The position numbers and the translations under genes were made by a program. Positions 1-6,231 of a DNA stretch of 12,547 bases are shown one piece after another. This DNA comes from Prevotellaceae bacterium (GTDB lineage Bacteria; Bacteroidota; Bacteroidia; Bacteroidales; Bacteroidaceae): assembly GCA_022508635.1 (NCBI GenBank), contig JAFLUV010000059.1, positions 1 through 12,547 of the forward strand, in the 5' to 3' direction. Below the pieces are notes generated by a model. That model was not told the DNA's origin. It saw only the letters and a program-made list of their open reading frames with translations, and searched no databases. The stretch's first letter is position 1, and each line of letters starts with the position of its first letter.

Positions 1-63
1 ACGCAGAGTATCAAACAATACGTCAGCAGCCTGAGCAATCTTTTCAAGCACAGGAGGCAGTAA
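1..63 (+). CDS. Possible 3' end of a gene entering from the left edge
   Basis: Frame 1 is open from the first base to a TAA at 61-63 and gives the tail ...QSIKQYVSSLSNLFKHRRQ. It ends 31 bp before a terminator-like hairpin on the same strand, which is the main reason to prefer it. Twenty codons are too few to assign a family. Two other frames are also open here: + frame 3 runs to 168, through the hairpin, and a minus-strand frame (...LPPVLEKIAQAADVLFDTLR) runs off the left edge but has no ATG. The flanking sequence to the left would settle which is real. Confidence 0.3.
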   Translation, partial: TQSIKQYVSSLSNLFKHRRQ

Positions 64-94
64 AAAAAGTTCAGATTTTTTCCAAATTATTTGT

Positions 95-140
95 GATGCT
101 CCGGCGACAAAATTCTGTCACTGGAGCATCATTCTTTTCT
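95..140 (+). terminator. Terminator-like hairpin after the left-edge gene
   Basis: Arms GATGCTCC (95-102) and GGAGCATC (123-130) pair perfectly over 8 bp. Inside them, after a 3x3 internal loop, GACA (106-109) pairs with TGTC (116-119) around a 6 nt loop. The tract after the right arm, ATTCTTTTCT, is moderately T-rich on the + strand, whereas the other side is not T-rich in the minus direction, so termination of rightward transcription fits best. The T tract is imperfect, so this could instead be part of the larger structured region that follows. Confidence 0.45.
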
Positions 141-157
141 GTCCGTCGTATTGGGTT

Positions 158-243
158 CGGGCATTAGGGTGAATGCCCGTTTCTCTTCCGGCTTCTTCGG
201 AAGAGCGCTTCGAATGCCAAGGTAGTTCCCGCGGGAAGCATTC
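158..243. other. Run of perfect stem-loops in a gene-free region
   Basis: Three structures follow each other. CGGGCATT (158-165) pairs with AATGCCCG (172-179) over a 6 nt loop. CTCTTCCG (183-190) pairs with CGGAAGAG (198-205) over a 7 nt loop. TTCCCGCGGGAA (226-237) is a 12 bp perfect palindrome, enclosed by GAATGC (212-217) and GCATTC (238-243). The GGCATT and AATGCC motifs recur, so alternative pairings (160-165 with 213-218) compete. The only long reading frame here (minus, from 381 to 118) needs a TTG start inside a repeat and encodes nothing recognisable. The region 131-350 therefore holds structure rather than a gene that I can support. It could be a small structured RNA, a leader or attenuator, or a dispersed palindromic element. 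Confidence 0.4.
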
Positions 244-352
244 TGTATCGTTGCATGACGATTGTCTGTAATATGTTAATTTGCAGAACGTTAATGCGGA
301 TGTCCGGAAAGCAGGAATTCCCTGCATGGGGATAAAGGAGATGGTACCGCCG

Positions 353-553
353 TTCTCAAGAGAGTGAAGTTCCGTTCTCAAGAGAGTGAAGTTCCATTCT
401 CAAGAGAGTGAAGTTCCATTCTCAAGAGAATGAAGTTTGACTCTATAGAGAGTGGACATGCCACTCTATAGAGAGTGGGTGTGTCATTCTATAGAGAGTC
501 GGGAAACTTTCTATAGAGTGTCGGAAAACTTTCTCAAGAGTGTGGATGTGCGG
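353..553. repeat. Tandem array of nine 22-23 bp units with palindromic cores
   Basis: Units begin at 353, 375, 397, 419, 441, 464, 487, 509 and 531, so the spacing is 22 or 23 bp throughout. Units 1-4 start with TTCTCAAGAGAGTGAAGTT (GAATG in unit 4) and carry the dyad TCTC-AA-GAGA. Units 5-8 replace the core by CTCTATAGAG or TTCTATAGAG, a true palindrome; unit 9 returns to TTCTCAAGAG. The second half of each unit drifts (AAGTTCC, GACATGCC, GGTGTGTC, CGGGAAAC) while the core stays. The array ends about 34 bp before the -33 element of the next gene. It has no unique spacers, so it is not CRISPR. Function is not known from sequence: it could be an operator array or a dispersed Bacteroidales intergenic repeat. 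Confidence 0.85.
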
Positions 554-586
554 AATGAAGAATGTCAAGAATTTTTATAGGATACC

Positions 587-618
587 TTTGGAGAAGTTTG
601 CTTTTTTTCATACTTTTG
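587..618 (+). promoter_or_regulatory. Bacteroidota-type promoter for the PAP2 gene
   Basis: TTTG (587-590) as -33 element, a 20 bp spacer, and TACTTTTG (611-618) match the Bacteroidota promoter pattern TTTG-N19-21-TAnnTTTG. Transcription would begin near 623-625. A second TAnnTTTG match, TACCTTTG, lies at 583-590. The predicted start site argues against translation from the ATG at 623 and for the ATG at 680. Confidence 0.6.
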
Positions 619-679
619 CACGATGAAATGTTCGAAGTCAGCCCTCTCGTGGTCGGCAGGTTGGTGGACAGGACACTGC

Positions 680-1432
680 ATGCTGTCCTGCTTGCAAGGC
701 CGCATTATCCTGATATGTGCGATGCTTTCGTTGTGCAGTGGCGTGTCGGCAAGGCAGAGGGCAGACAGTCTCCGCTCGGAGAAGTTCCGCCCTGTGCAGT
801 TGATAGTGCCGGGCTCGTTGATAGCCGTTGGTGCGTTCGGTGTTTCCAACGGCTGGTTCTGTTCCGTGAAGGAGGATGTCAGGGAGGGATTCTATGACTT
901 GCGGGGCGAGAGACGCCTTAAGGTCGACGACTACCTCCAGTATCTTCCTGTGGCAGCGCATCTTGGGCTTGGCTTCATTGGCGTGAAACCCAGGCATTCG
1001 TTCAAGGAGCGCTTTGCCGTTGCCGCTACGTCGAGCCTTGCACTGGCGGCAATGGTAAATACGGTGAAGTACAGTGTCCGGGAAAAGCGTCCCGACGGAA
1101 CGGCGCAGAATTCCTTTCCGTCGGGACATACGGCTACGGCGTTTATGGGTGCAGAGCTTGTGCGCAGTGAGTATGGCAATGCTTACGGTGCGGGAGCATA
1201 CGTCGTGGCTGCGGGTATAGGTGTGCTGAGGATTTACAACGACCGCCATTGGCTGAACGACGTTATTGGCGGTGCAGGTTTCGGCATCCTCTCTGCTCGC
1301 ATAGGATATTGGCTCTTGCCTTTCGAGCGGAAGCTGTTCCGGTGGAGCGATGACGGCCCGGCGGTTTCTGCCCTGCCGTTCTATAGTCCTGCTGACCGTA
1401 GCGTCAGTATATCCGTTGCGGCTACTTTTTAG
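680..1432 (+). CDS. Secreted PAP2-family phosphatase
   Basis: Type 2 phosphatidic acid phosphatase (PAP2)/vanadium-haloperoxidase fold, an acid phosphatase acting on lipid phosphates, pyrophosphates or similar esters, probably in the periplasm or at the inner membrane. The frame is open from an ATG at 623 (269 codons), but the promoter puts the transcript start there. From 680 the protein is 250 aa and opens with a good signal peptide (hydrophobic IILICAMLSLCSG, cleavage after VSA). Numbered from 623, all three PAP2 motifs are present: K149-x6-R156-P157, P166-S-G-H169, and R203-x5-H209-x3-D213, which supply the nucleophilic and acid histidines. Motif 3 has Leu where Ser usually precedes Arg. 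The substrate cannot be told; roles in lipid A or undecaprenyl-phosphate metabolism are possible. It follows the repeat array and converges on the OmpA-domain gene with 9 bp between stop codons. Confidence 0.85.
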   Translation: MLSCLQGRIILICAMLSLCSGVSARQRADSLRSEKFRPVQLIVPGSLIAVGAFGVSNGWFCSVKEDVREGFYDLRGERRLKVDDYLQYLPVAAHLGLGFIGVKPRHSFKERFAVAATSSLALAAMVNTVKYSVREKRPDGTAQNSFPSGHTATAFMGAELVRSEYGNAYGAGAYVVAAGIGVLRIYNDRHWLNDVIGGAGFGILSARIGYWLLPFERKLFRWSDDGPAVSALPFYSPADRSVSISVAATF

Positions 1433-1441
1433 GCGAACGGC

Positions 1442-2272
1442 TTACTGTCCGCTTTCCTGAAGCATCCTGAAGAGCTTGTCAAGGCGTGGTGCCATGATAA
1501 TCTCTGTGCGTCGGTTGCGTGCCCTTCCCTCGGGACTTGTGTTGATGTCAACGGGCTTGAACTCTCCGCGTCCGCAGGGCTGTATTTGCAGGGGATTCAC
1601 GCCGTAGGTCTCGGTCAGGATGCGAACGACGGAGGTGGCACGTATGACGCTCAAGTCCCAATTGTCATAGAAGACAGCTGTGTGGATGGGTACGTTGTCG
1701 GTATGTCCCTCGATGTAGACGTCAATGTCCGTCTGGCGGTTAAGTACGCCGGCAAGCTTTCCGAGAGCTTCCTTGCCCTGTGCATTGACGACGGCCTTGC
1801 CCGACTCGAAGAGCAGCTTGTCGCTCATTGCCACATACACCTTGCCGTCTTCCTCGCGCACGGTGAGCTCGTCGCTGCTGAAACCGAGTAGTGCATCTTT
1901 TACGCTGCTGAGCAGATCCTTTACTTTTTGGTTCTGCATGGCAATCATGTTTTGCAGCTCTGCGATGGTTTGCTCGCGGTCTTTCAGGTTGGCATTGAGT
2001 TTCTGGTTCTCATTCTGACCGCTGGCGAGCAGTGCCTGGTAGTTGCGGATGTTCCCTTTGAGCAAAGCAGTATCGGTCATCAAGGCGTTGACACGTTCGT
2101 CGTACATAGCACAGTCGTAGCGACTGATGCCAAGTAGGTCGGCAAGGCTGTCGCGACTATAGAGGGCGGCCAGTCTGCCAGCTTCTGCAATCTCAAACTT
2201 CTTCTTACTCACTACGCAGGAGGAGAGCAGTACTAAGGCTGCAATAATCACCAAAAGGCTCTGTTTCTTCAT
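1442..2272 (-). CDS. OmpA/MotB-domain peptidoglycan-binding lipoprotein
   Basis: 276 aa. The N-terminus is a lipoprotein signal ending in the lipobox LSSC, so Cys19 would be lipidated and the protein anchored, most likely to the outer membrane facing the periplasm. Residues about 70-128 are rich in Q, N, K and L with heptad spacing and probably form a coiled coil. Residues about 143-260 are an OmpA C-terminal domain: GHTDNVP (189-195), NWDLSVIRATSVV (204-216, with the Asp and Arg that hold diaminopimelate in this family) and SPEGRARNRRTEI (246-258). It should tether the envelope to peptidoglycan. The Pal class is shorter and lacks the coiled coil; this layout is nearer to the OmpA/MotB-like lipoproteins common in Bacteroidota. 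No TAnnTTTG box is evident upstream of the start. No partner genes are adjacent. Confidence 0.88.
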   Translation of the reverse strand: MKKQSLLVIIAALVLLSSCVVSKKKFEIAEAGRLAALYSRDSLADLLGISRYDCAMYDERVNALMTDTALLKGNIRNYQALLASGQNENQKLNANLKDREQTIAELQNMIAMQNQKVKDLLSSVKDALLGFSSDELTVREEDGKVYVAMSDKLLFESGKAVVNAQGKEALGKLAGVLNRQTDIDVYIEGHTDNVPIHTAVFYDNWDLSVIRATSVVRILTETYGVNPLQIQPCGRGEFKPVDINTSPEGRARNRRTEIIMAPRLDKLFRMLQESGQ

Positions 2273-2360
2273 GTTCGTTTCTGTTTTGAGAATTATTAAG
2301 TTCGTTATTTTTATATATAATTGTCTTTATGCCAGTGTTTTAGTCTTGAAAAGGCTCTTT

Positions 2361-2414
2361 GAGAATCGTTTATTTTCATCCTTCCCGACTCTTGCCTTCA
2401 AATAATCGATTCTC
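2361..2414. repeat. 15 bp inverted repeat in the deoC-OmpA spacer
   Basis: 2361-2375 (GAGAATCGTTTATTT) and 2400-2414 (AAATAATCGATTCTC) pair at 14 of 15 positions around a 24 nt loop. It lies about 120 bp beyond the deoC stop and 90 bp upstream of the OmpA-domain gene. No T tract follows in either direction, so it is not a classical intrinsic terminator. It may be a regulatory palindrome or processing site. No other signal that I recognise lies in 2273-2490, apart from an open minus-strand frame without ATG (2327-2509). Confidence 0.5.
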
Positions 2415-2490
2415 GCGAGGTCAAAACGCGTTGTTTTGCGGTAAAAATTGTTCCAATCGTTCGCACCTTCCTTGCCTTTGACGTTGATAT

Positions 2491-2535
2491 TCAGGAGAAC
2501 CTCATTTCTTCATCGACCACTTTGACGTTGTAAAC
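2491..2535 (-). pseudogene. Relic copy of the deoC 3' end
   Basis: Directly after the deoC stop codon, and in the same frame, 14 sense codons and a TGA read VYNVKVVDEEMRFS. The end of DeoC itself reads SEVVGEEVRFF. At the DNA level 2497-2522 matches 2542-2567 at 22 of 26 positions, all four differences being transitions, with an offset of exactly 45 bp. The repeat has its own stop codon and would only be translated by readthrough. It looks like a tandem duplication, or the tail of an older deoC left behind when the body of the gene was replaced by recombination. Confidence 0.55.
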
Positions 2536-3426
2536 TTAAAAGAATCTCACTTCTTCGCCGACCACTTCGCTGAGGAGCAGGTTGGCCAGGCGACTGGTGC
2601 CAAGGCGGAACCACTGATTCGTGAGCCATTTCTCACCAAGTACTTCCTTGACGATAGTGTAGTAGATAAGGGCATCGTGAACGGTGTTCAGTCCGCCGGC
2701 AGGTTTGAATCCAATCTGTATGCCGGTCTTGTCATGATATTCCTTTATGGCTTGGCACATAACATAGGCAGCTTCTGGGGTAGCAGCCGGATTTTCCTTG
2801 CCGGTTGACGTCTTGATGTAGTCGGCACCTGCATACATAGCCAGCAGGCTTGCTTTCATGATGTCCGAGGTGCAGGGCAGGAGACCTGTCTCAAGAATGA
2901 CCTTCATTTTATTTTCGCCGCAAATGGCTTTTAATTCGCTGATTTCATCGCAAAGTGTCTCATAGTCGCCGCTTAGGTATTTACCTACGCTCATGACAAT
3001 GTCTATCTCCGTAGCACCATCTTTCAGAGCTAATGCCGTTTCCACGGTCTTAACCTCTATGAGTGCTTGTGAAGACGGAAAGTTGCCGCTGACACATGCC
3101 ACTTTGACACCTTCTACTTCAAGGCTTTGGCTGACAATCTTCGCGTAGCAGGGATAGACGCAAATCGTAGCTACATGAGGTAGGGTAGGGTAAGCATCCT
3201 CAAATTTATTGATGCGTTCTGTAAGGCGAAGCACGCTTTCCTCGCTGTCGGTCGCTTTGAGAGTGGTCAGTTCTACGCAACTCATCAGGAATTTCTTTAC
3301 TTCCAGCGTGTTGTTTTCGGGTACTTTTTTCTCGATGATTCCAGCTACTTTTGCAGCAACATCGCTATCCTTGACGTTGGTGTTGTGCAGTGCGAGCATC
3401 TGGTCGTATTTGCTTGTTTCTATCAT
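2536..3426 (-). CDS. deoC: Deoxyribose-phosphate aldolase
   Basis: Class I aldolase that cleaves 2-deoxy-D-ribose 5-phosphate to glyceraldehyde 3-phosphate and acetaldehyde, in cytoplasmic deoxynucleoside catabolism. 296 aa, longer than the E. coli enzyme (259) because of an N-terminal extension, as in other Bacteroidales. Catalytic residues are in place: Asp142 in EIDIVMSVGKY, the Schiff-base Lys205 in DYIKTSTGKE, and Lys241 in GFKPAGG, followed by the phosphate-binding region and the late RLGTSRLANLLL motif. The ATG at 3426 lies 7 nt beyond the stop of the MazG-like gene, so the two are surely cotranscribed. The C-terminus VVGEEVRFF ends canonically, and a diverged copy of it follows the stop codon. 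Confidence 0.95.
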   Translation of the reverse strand: MIETSKYDQMLALHNTNVKDSDVAAKVAGIIEKKVPENNTLEVKKFLMSCVELTTLKATDSEESVLRLTERINKFEDAYPTLPHVATICVYPCYAKIVSQSLEVEGVKVACVSGNFPSSQALIEVKTVETALALKDGATEIDIVMSVGKYLSGDYETLCDEISELKAICGENKMKVILETGLLPCTSDIMKASLLAMYAGADYIKTSTGKENPAATPEAAYVMCQAIKEYHDKTGIQIGFKPAGGLNTVHDALIYYTIVKEVLGEKWLTNQWFRLGTSRLANLLLSEVVGEEVRFF

Positions 3427-3433
3427 GATTGTG

Positions 3434-3790
3434 TTATAGTTTGTTTTGTGAGACTTCGGTTTTGTCTTGGCTCAGTTTGACATTGTTTTTATGTCTCTCC
3501 TTATCACGGCGTGTTTTCTTTTCAAAACTTGCATGCAGAGCATTTGTCAAATCCACACCCGTTTGGTTTGCTAAGCAAATAAGCACCCATAATACGTCCG
3601 CCATCTCCTCTGCAGGATCCTGATTCTCACCTTCCTTGAAGGATTGTTCTCCGTAAAGGCGTGCCATGATGCGTGCAAGTTCACCCACCTCTTCAGTGAG
3701 CACTGCCATGTTGGTCAGTTCGTTGAAGTAGCGCACACCGTGAGTCTTAATCCACTGGTCTACGCGGTCTTGGGCTTCTCTTATTGTCAT
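3434..3790 (-). CDS. MazG-like nucleotide pyrophosphohydrolase
   Basis: 118 aa, one all-alpha NTP pyrophosphohydrolase domain of the MazG/dUTPase-like superfamily. Such enzymes hydrolyse (d)NTPs to the monophosphate and pyrophosphate and clear abnormal nucleotides. The metal-binding signature is present: E33-E-V-G-E37 on one helix and E62-M-A-D65 on the next. The C-terminal 25 residues (KKTRRDKERHKNNV and on) are charged, probably disordered. Its ATG overlaps the dtd stop codon by one base (TAATG), which suggests translational coupling. Neighbours in tRNA proofreading and deoxynucleotide catabolism fit a housekeeping role, but the substrate cannot be read from sequence. The family is close to the short single-domain MazG proteins such as RS21-C6/iMazG, so the gene is left unnamed. 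Confidence 0.85.
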   Translation of the reverse strand: MTIREAQDRVDQWIKTHGVRYFNELTNMAVLTEEVGELARIMARLYGEQSFKEGENQDPAEEMADVLWVLICLANQTGVDLTNALHASFEKKTRRDKERHKNNVKLSQDKTEVSQNKL

Positions 3791-4242
3791 TATTCTTTGT
3801 TCTTTGTGTCCATACAGATAGTCACAGGGCCATCGTTGATGATTTCTACCTGCATTTCTGCACCGAATACCCCTGTGCCAACGGATCTCCCGAGTCCTTG
3901 GCTCAACACTTCCACGAAACGTTCGTACATCGGAATAGCGTGTTCGTGGCCTGCGGCACGTATCCAGCTGGGGCGATTCCCCTTTTTGTAGCTGGCAAAA
4001 AGCGTGAACTGGCTGACGACGATAATATCGCCTGCAACATCAATCACACTACGATTCATAACACCGTCTGTATCATCAAAGATTCTTAACGCCAGAACCT
4101 TACGGCAAAGCCATTGGATATCTTCTTCCGTATCGGCAGACTCTATACCCAAGAGGATTAGGAGGCCCTGTCCAATGCTTGAGACTTCCTTGCCTTCGAC
4201 GCTGACACTGGCGTGCCTTACCCGTTGAATGACCGTTCTCAT
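3790..4242 (-). CDS. dtd: D-aminoacyl-tRNA deacylase
   Basis: Hydrolyses D-aminoacyl-tRNAs (and Gly-tRNAAla) to free D-amino acid and tRNA, preventing D-residue entry into protein. 150 aa, the normal length. It starts MRTVIQRVRHASVSV, the typical DTD opening. Both signature motifs that form the active site across the dimer are present: SQFTLFA (77-83) and the Gly-cisPro motif NDGPVT (137-141, G138-P139). The C-terminal MDTKNKE is a little longer than in E. coli. Its start lies 67 bp after the uvrC stop, and its stop overlaps the next gene by one base. A separate promoter candidate precedes it, so it may head the dtd-MazG-deoC transcript as well as being read through from uvrC. Confidence 0.95.
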   Translation of the reverse strand: MRTVIQRVRHASVSVEGKEVSSIGQGLLILLGIESADTEEDIQWLCRKVLALRIFDDTDGVMNRSVIDVAGDIIVVSQFTLFASYKKGNRPSWIRAAGHEHAIPMYERFVEVLSQGLGRSVGTGVFGAEMQVEIINDGPVTICMDTKNKE

Positions 4243-4304
4243 TTACTGTTGTGTTTCTGTATAGGATACATTATTATATACTGCAACTTATGACATTCAC
4301 AATG

Positions 4305-4335
4305 CAAAACTACGATTTTTCGGTATTTTCTGCAA
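4305..4335 (-). promoter_or_regulatory. Internal promoter for dtd-MazG-deoC
   Basis: On the minus strand TTGC (4335-4332), a 19 bp spacer and TAGTTTTG (4312-4305) fit the Bacteroidota pattern. The first three bases of the -7 box are the uvrC stop codon TAG. Transcription would start near 4300, leaving a leader of about 58 nt before dtd. The -33 element is TTGC rather than TTTG. Confidence 0.45.
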
Positions 4336-6148
4336 GTTTTTCTTTCAGAATCTTAGCCTTTACATGACCTATGACTTCTGCAAGTTCATTTTCATCCGCC
4401 TCCCTGATCCGTTTCACGCTATGCCATTTATGCAAAAGGAGTGCCTTTGTCTTCGGTCCGATACCAGGAATGGTATCCAATGCGCTTGCGACTTGATGTT
4501 TGCTACGCTTATCACGATGGAATGTGACGGCAAAGCGATGTACTTCATCTTGTATCTGCGTAAGCAATCGAAAGAGAGATGAGTCTGTTTTCAGCCCGAT
4601 AACTCGTGGTGGAAAACCATAAAGAAGCTCGTTTGTCCTATGCTTATCGTTCTTTGCTAAGCCTGCAATGGGGATATTAAGGTGCAGCTCATCCTCTACA
4701 ACTTGTCGTACTACCTCCATTTGTCCGATTCCACCGTCGGTAATGATGAGATCGGGTAGGGAAGATTGTTCTTGTATCATACGTGTGTATCGTCGCCGAA
4801 CTACTTCCTGCATGCTGGCGTAGTCATCAGGACCTACGACTGTTTTAATGTTATACTTGCGATAATCCTTTTTGCTTGCTTTACACTTGTGGAATACTAC
4901 ACAACCTGCTACAGCATCTGTGCCGCTGATGTTTGAGTTGTCAAAACATTCAATATGTATCGGTAGGGTAGGGAGTTGCAATGTATTTTGCAATTCTTTC
5001 ATCAAGCGTACTTGTTTCTGTTCTGGATTAAGTTTGTCACTCTGGGTAATTCTATCCTTTTTATATTGTAAAACATTCAGCTTCGAGAGTTCCAGAAGTT
5101 TCTTTTTGTCTCCCTTCAGAGGTACAGTAATTGTGATTCCTTCTCCTAAATGTTCCACGGGGAACGGTATGATAACTTCTTTACTTTTACTATTATAGCG
5201 TTGTCTCATTTCAATGATTCCTGCAGCCAAAAGTTCTTCGTCAGACTCATCAAGGCGTTTTGTGTACTCGAAGGTGAAGGCTTGCGTGATGCAACCGTTC
5301 GTAACGTGCAGGTAGTTAATGTATGCGACCTTTTCGTTGTTCTCAATGTTAAATACATCAATGTTATGCAACGTGCTACTCACCACTTCGCTCCGACTGC
5401 GGTAGTTTTCCAATAAAAGATACTTTTTCTTGATTAATTCAGCTTCTTCAAATTCTAATCGAGAAGCATGCTCTTGCATACGTTGTAGCATTTGCCGCTC
5501 GATTTGTGCTGTGTTCCCTTTGAGGATTTCGCGTGCTTCGGCGATGTCTTGCATATATTCCTCGCGACTCTGTCGCATGGTACATGGTGCTTTGCAGTTC
5601 TTAATATGATACTCTAAACACTCTTTATGTTTGTGTTTTGCGATGGATTCTTCCGTAATTATTCCTCTGCAGCGGCGTAGTGGATAGAGTTTTGCTATGA
5701 GTTCAAGCAGCATGTACATGGTAGGTGCGTGGCTGTAAGGACCGAAGTAGGTGCCAAGCCGCTTGACAATCTTGCGCGTCTGAAAAATGCGTGGCAGGTA
5801 TTCGTTTGTGATGACGATGCTTGGATAAGTTTTTCCGTCCTTTAAGAGAATATTATAGCGCGGATTCCACTGCTTTATTAGATTGTTTTCGAGCAGTAGT
5901 GCATCCTCCTCCGTTTTTACTACAATATATTTAATGTCACGTATCTTGGATACAAGGATAGCTGTCTTGCGATTGCCGTGCTCTTTGGAGAAATAGGAAT
6001 AGACACGTCGCTTTAGGTTCTTCGCCTTGCCTACATAGATGATTGTGTCAGTTTCATCAAGATACTGATAACATCCAGGGCAATCAGGCAGATTGCTAAC
6101 AATACCCATCAGATAGGCGCGTAGCTTTTCCTTTTCGCTTTTCTCCAT
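4310..6148 (-). CDS. uvrC: Excinuclease ABC subunit C
   Basis: Dual-incision nuclease of UvrABC nucleotide excision repair: it cuts 3' and then 5' of the lesion held by UvrB. 612 aa, full length. Residues 18-100 are the GIY-YIG domain that makes the 3' cut (LPDCPGCYQYL, IYVGKAKNLKRRVYSYF, E87 in the LLENNLIKQWNP segment); the usual G-V-Y is G-C-Y here. Cys160, 177, 185 and 189 fit the cysteine cluster that ligates an iron-sulfur centre in UvrC. Residues 216-250 are the UVR helix pair that binds UvrB. The RNase H-like domain for the 5' cut has D403 (ECFDNSNISG), D471 (ITDGG) and H537 (DEVHRFA). Residues 555-610 carry helix-hairpin-helix motifs (IPGIGPKTK). It lies 83 bp after apt. This gene is visibly more A+T-rich than sdhCAB. 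Confidence 0.97.
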   Translation of the reverse strand: MEKSEKEKLRAYLMGIVSNLPDCPGCYQYLDETDTIIYVGKAKNLKRRVYSYFSKEHGNRKTAILVSKIRDIKYIVVKTEEDALLLENNLIKQWNPRYNILLKDGKTYPSIVITNEYLPRIFQTRKIVKRLGTYFGPYSHAPTMYMLLELIAKLYPLRRCRGIITEESIAKHKHKECLEYHIKNCKAPCTMRQSREEYMQDIAEAREILKGNTAQIERQMLQRMQEHASRLEFEEAELIKKKYLLLENYRSRSEVVSSTLHNIDVFNIENNEKVAYINYLHVTNGCITQAFTFEYTKRLDESDEELLAAGIIEMRQRYNSKSKEVIIPFPVEHLGEGITITVPLKGDKKKLLELSKLNVLQYKKDRITQSDKLNPEQKQVRLMKELQNTLQLPTLPIHIECFDNSNISGTDAVAGCVVFHKCKASKKDYRKYNIKTVVGPDDYASMQEVVRRRYTRMIQEQSSLPDLIITDGGIGQMEVVRQVVEDELHLNIPIAGLAKNDKHRTNELLYGFPPRVIGLKTDSSLFRLLTQIQDEVHRFAVTFHRDKRSKHQVASALDTIPGIGPKTKALLLHKWHSVKRIREADENELAEVIGHVKAKILKEKLAENTEKS

Positions 6149-6231
6149 ATTTCAGTATTGTATTTTTCTTACATGTGCGTATTCTAAACGGGGTTATTGA
6201 GCATGCTGTGTGGCGACATGCTTCCGTGCTG

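Noticed and set aside
118..381. 87-codon minus-strand frame
   Set aside because: It needs a TTG start inside the tandem repeat and runs through several palindromes. The product is of low plausibility and matches nothing I know.
353..553. CRISPR array
   Set aside because: Units are contiguous 22-23 bp repeats with no unique spacers and no cas genes nearby.
638..1249. 203-codon minus-strand frame opposite the PAP2 gene
   Set aside because: The + strand frame contains all three PAP2 motifs and a signal peptide; the antisense product has no recognisable features.
3784..3796. One-base overlap of dtd and the MazG-like gene as an anomaly
   Set aside because: TAATG junctions are common in cotranscribed genes; both proteins are full length.
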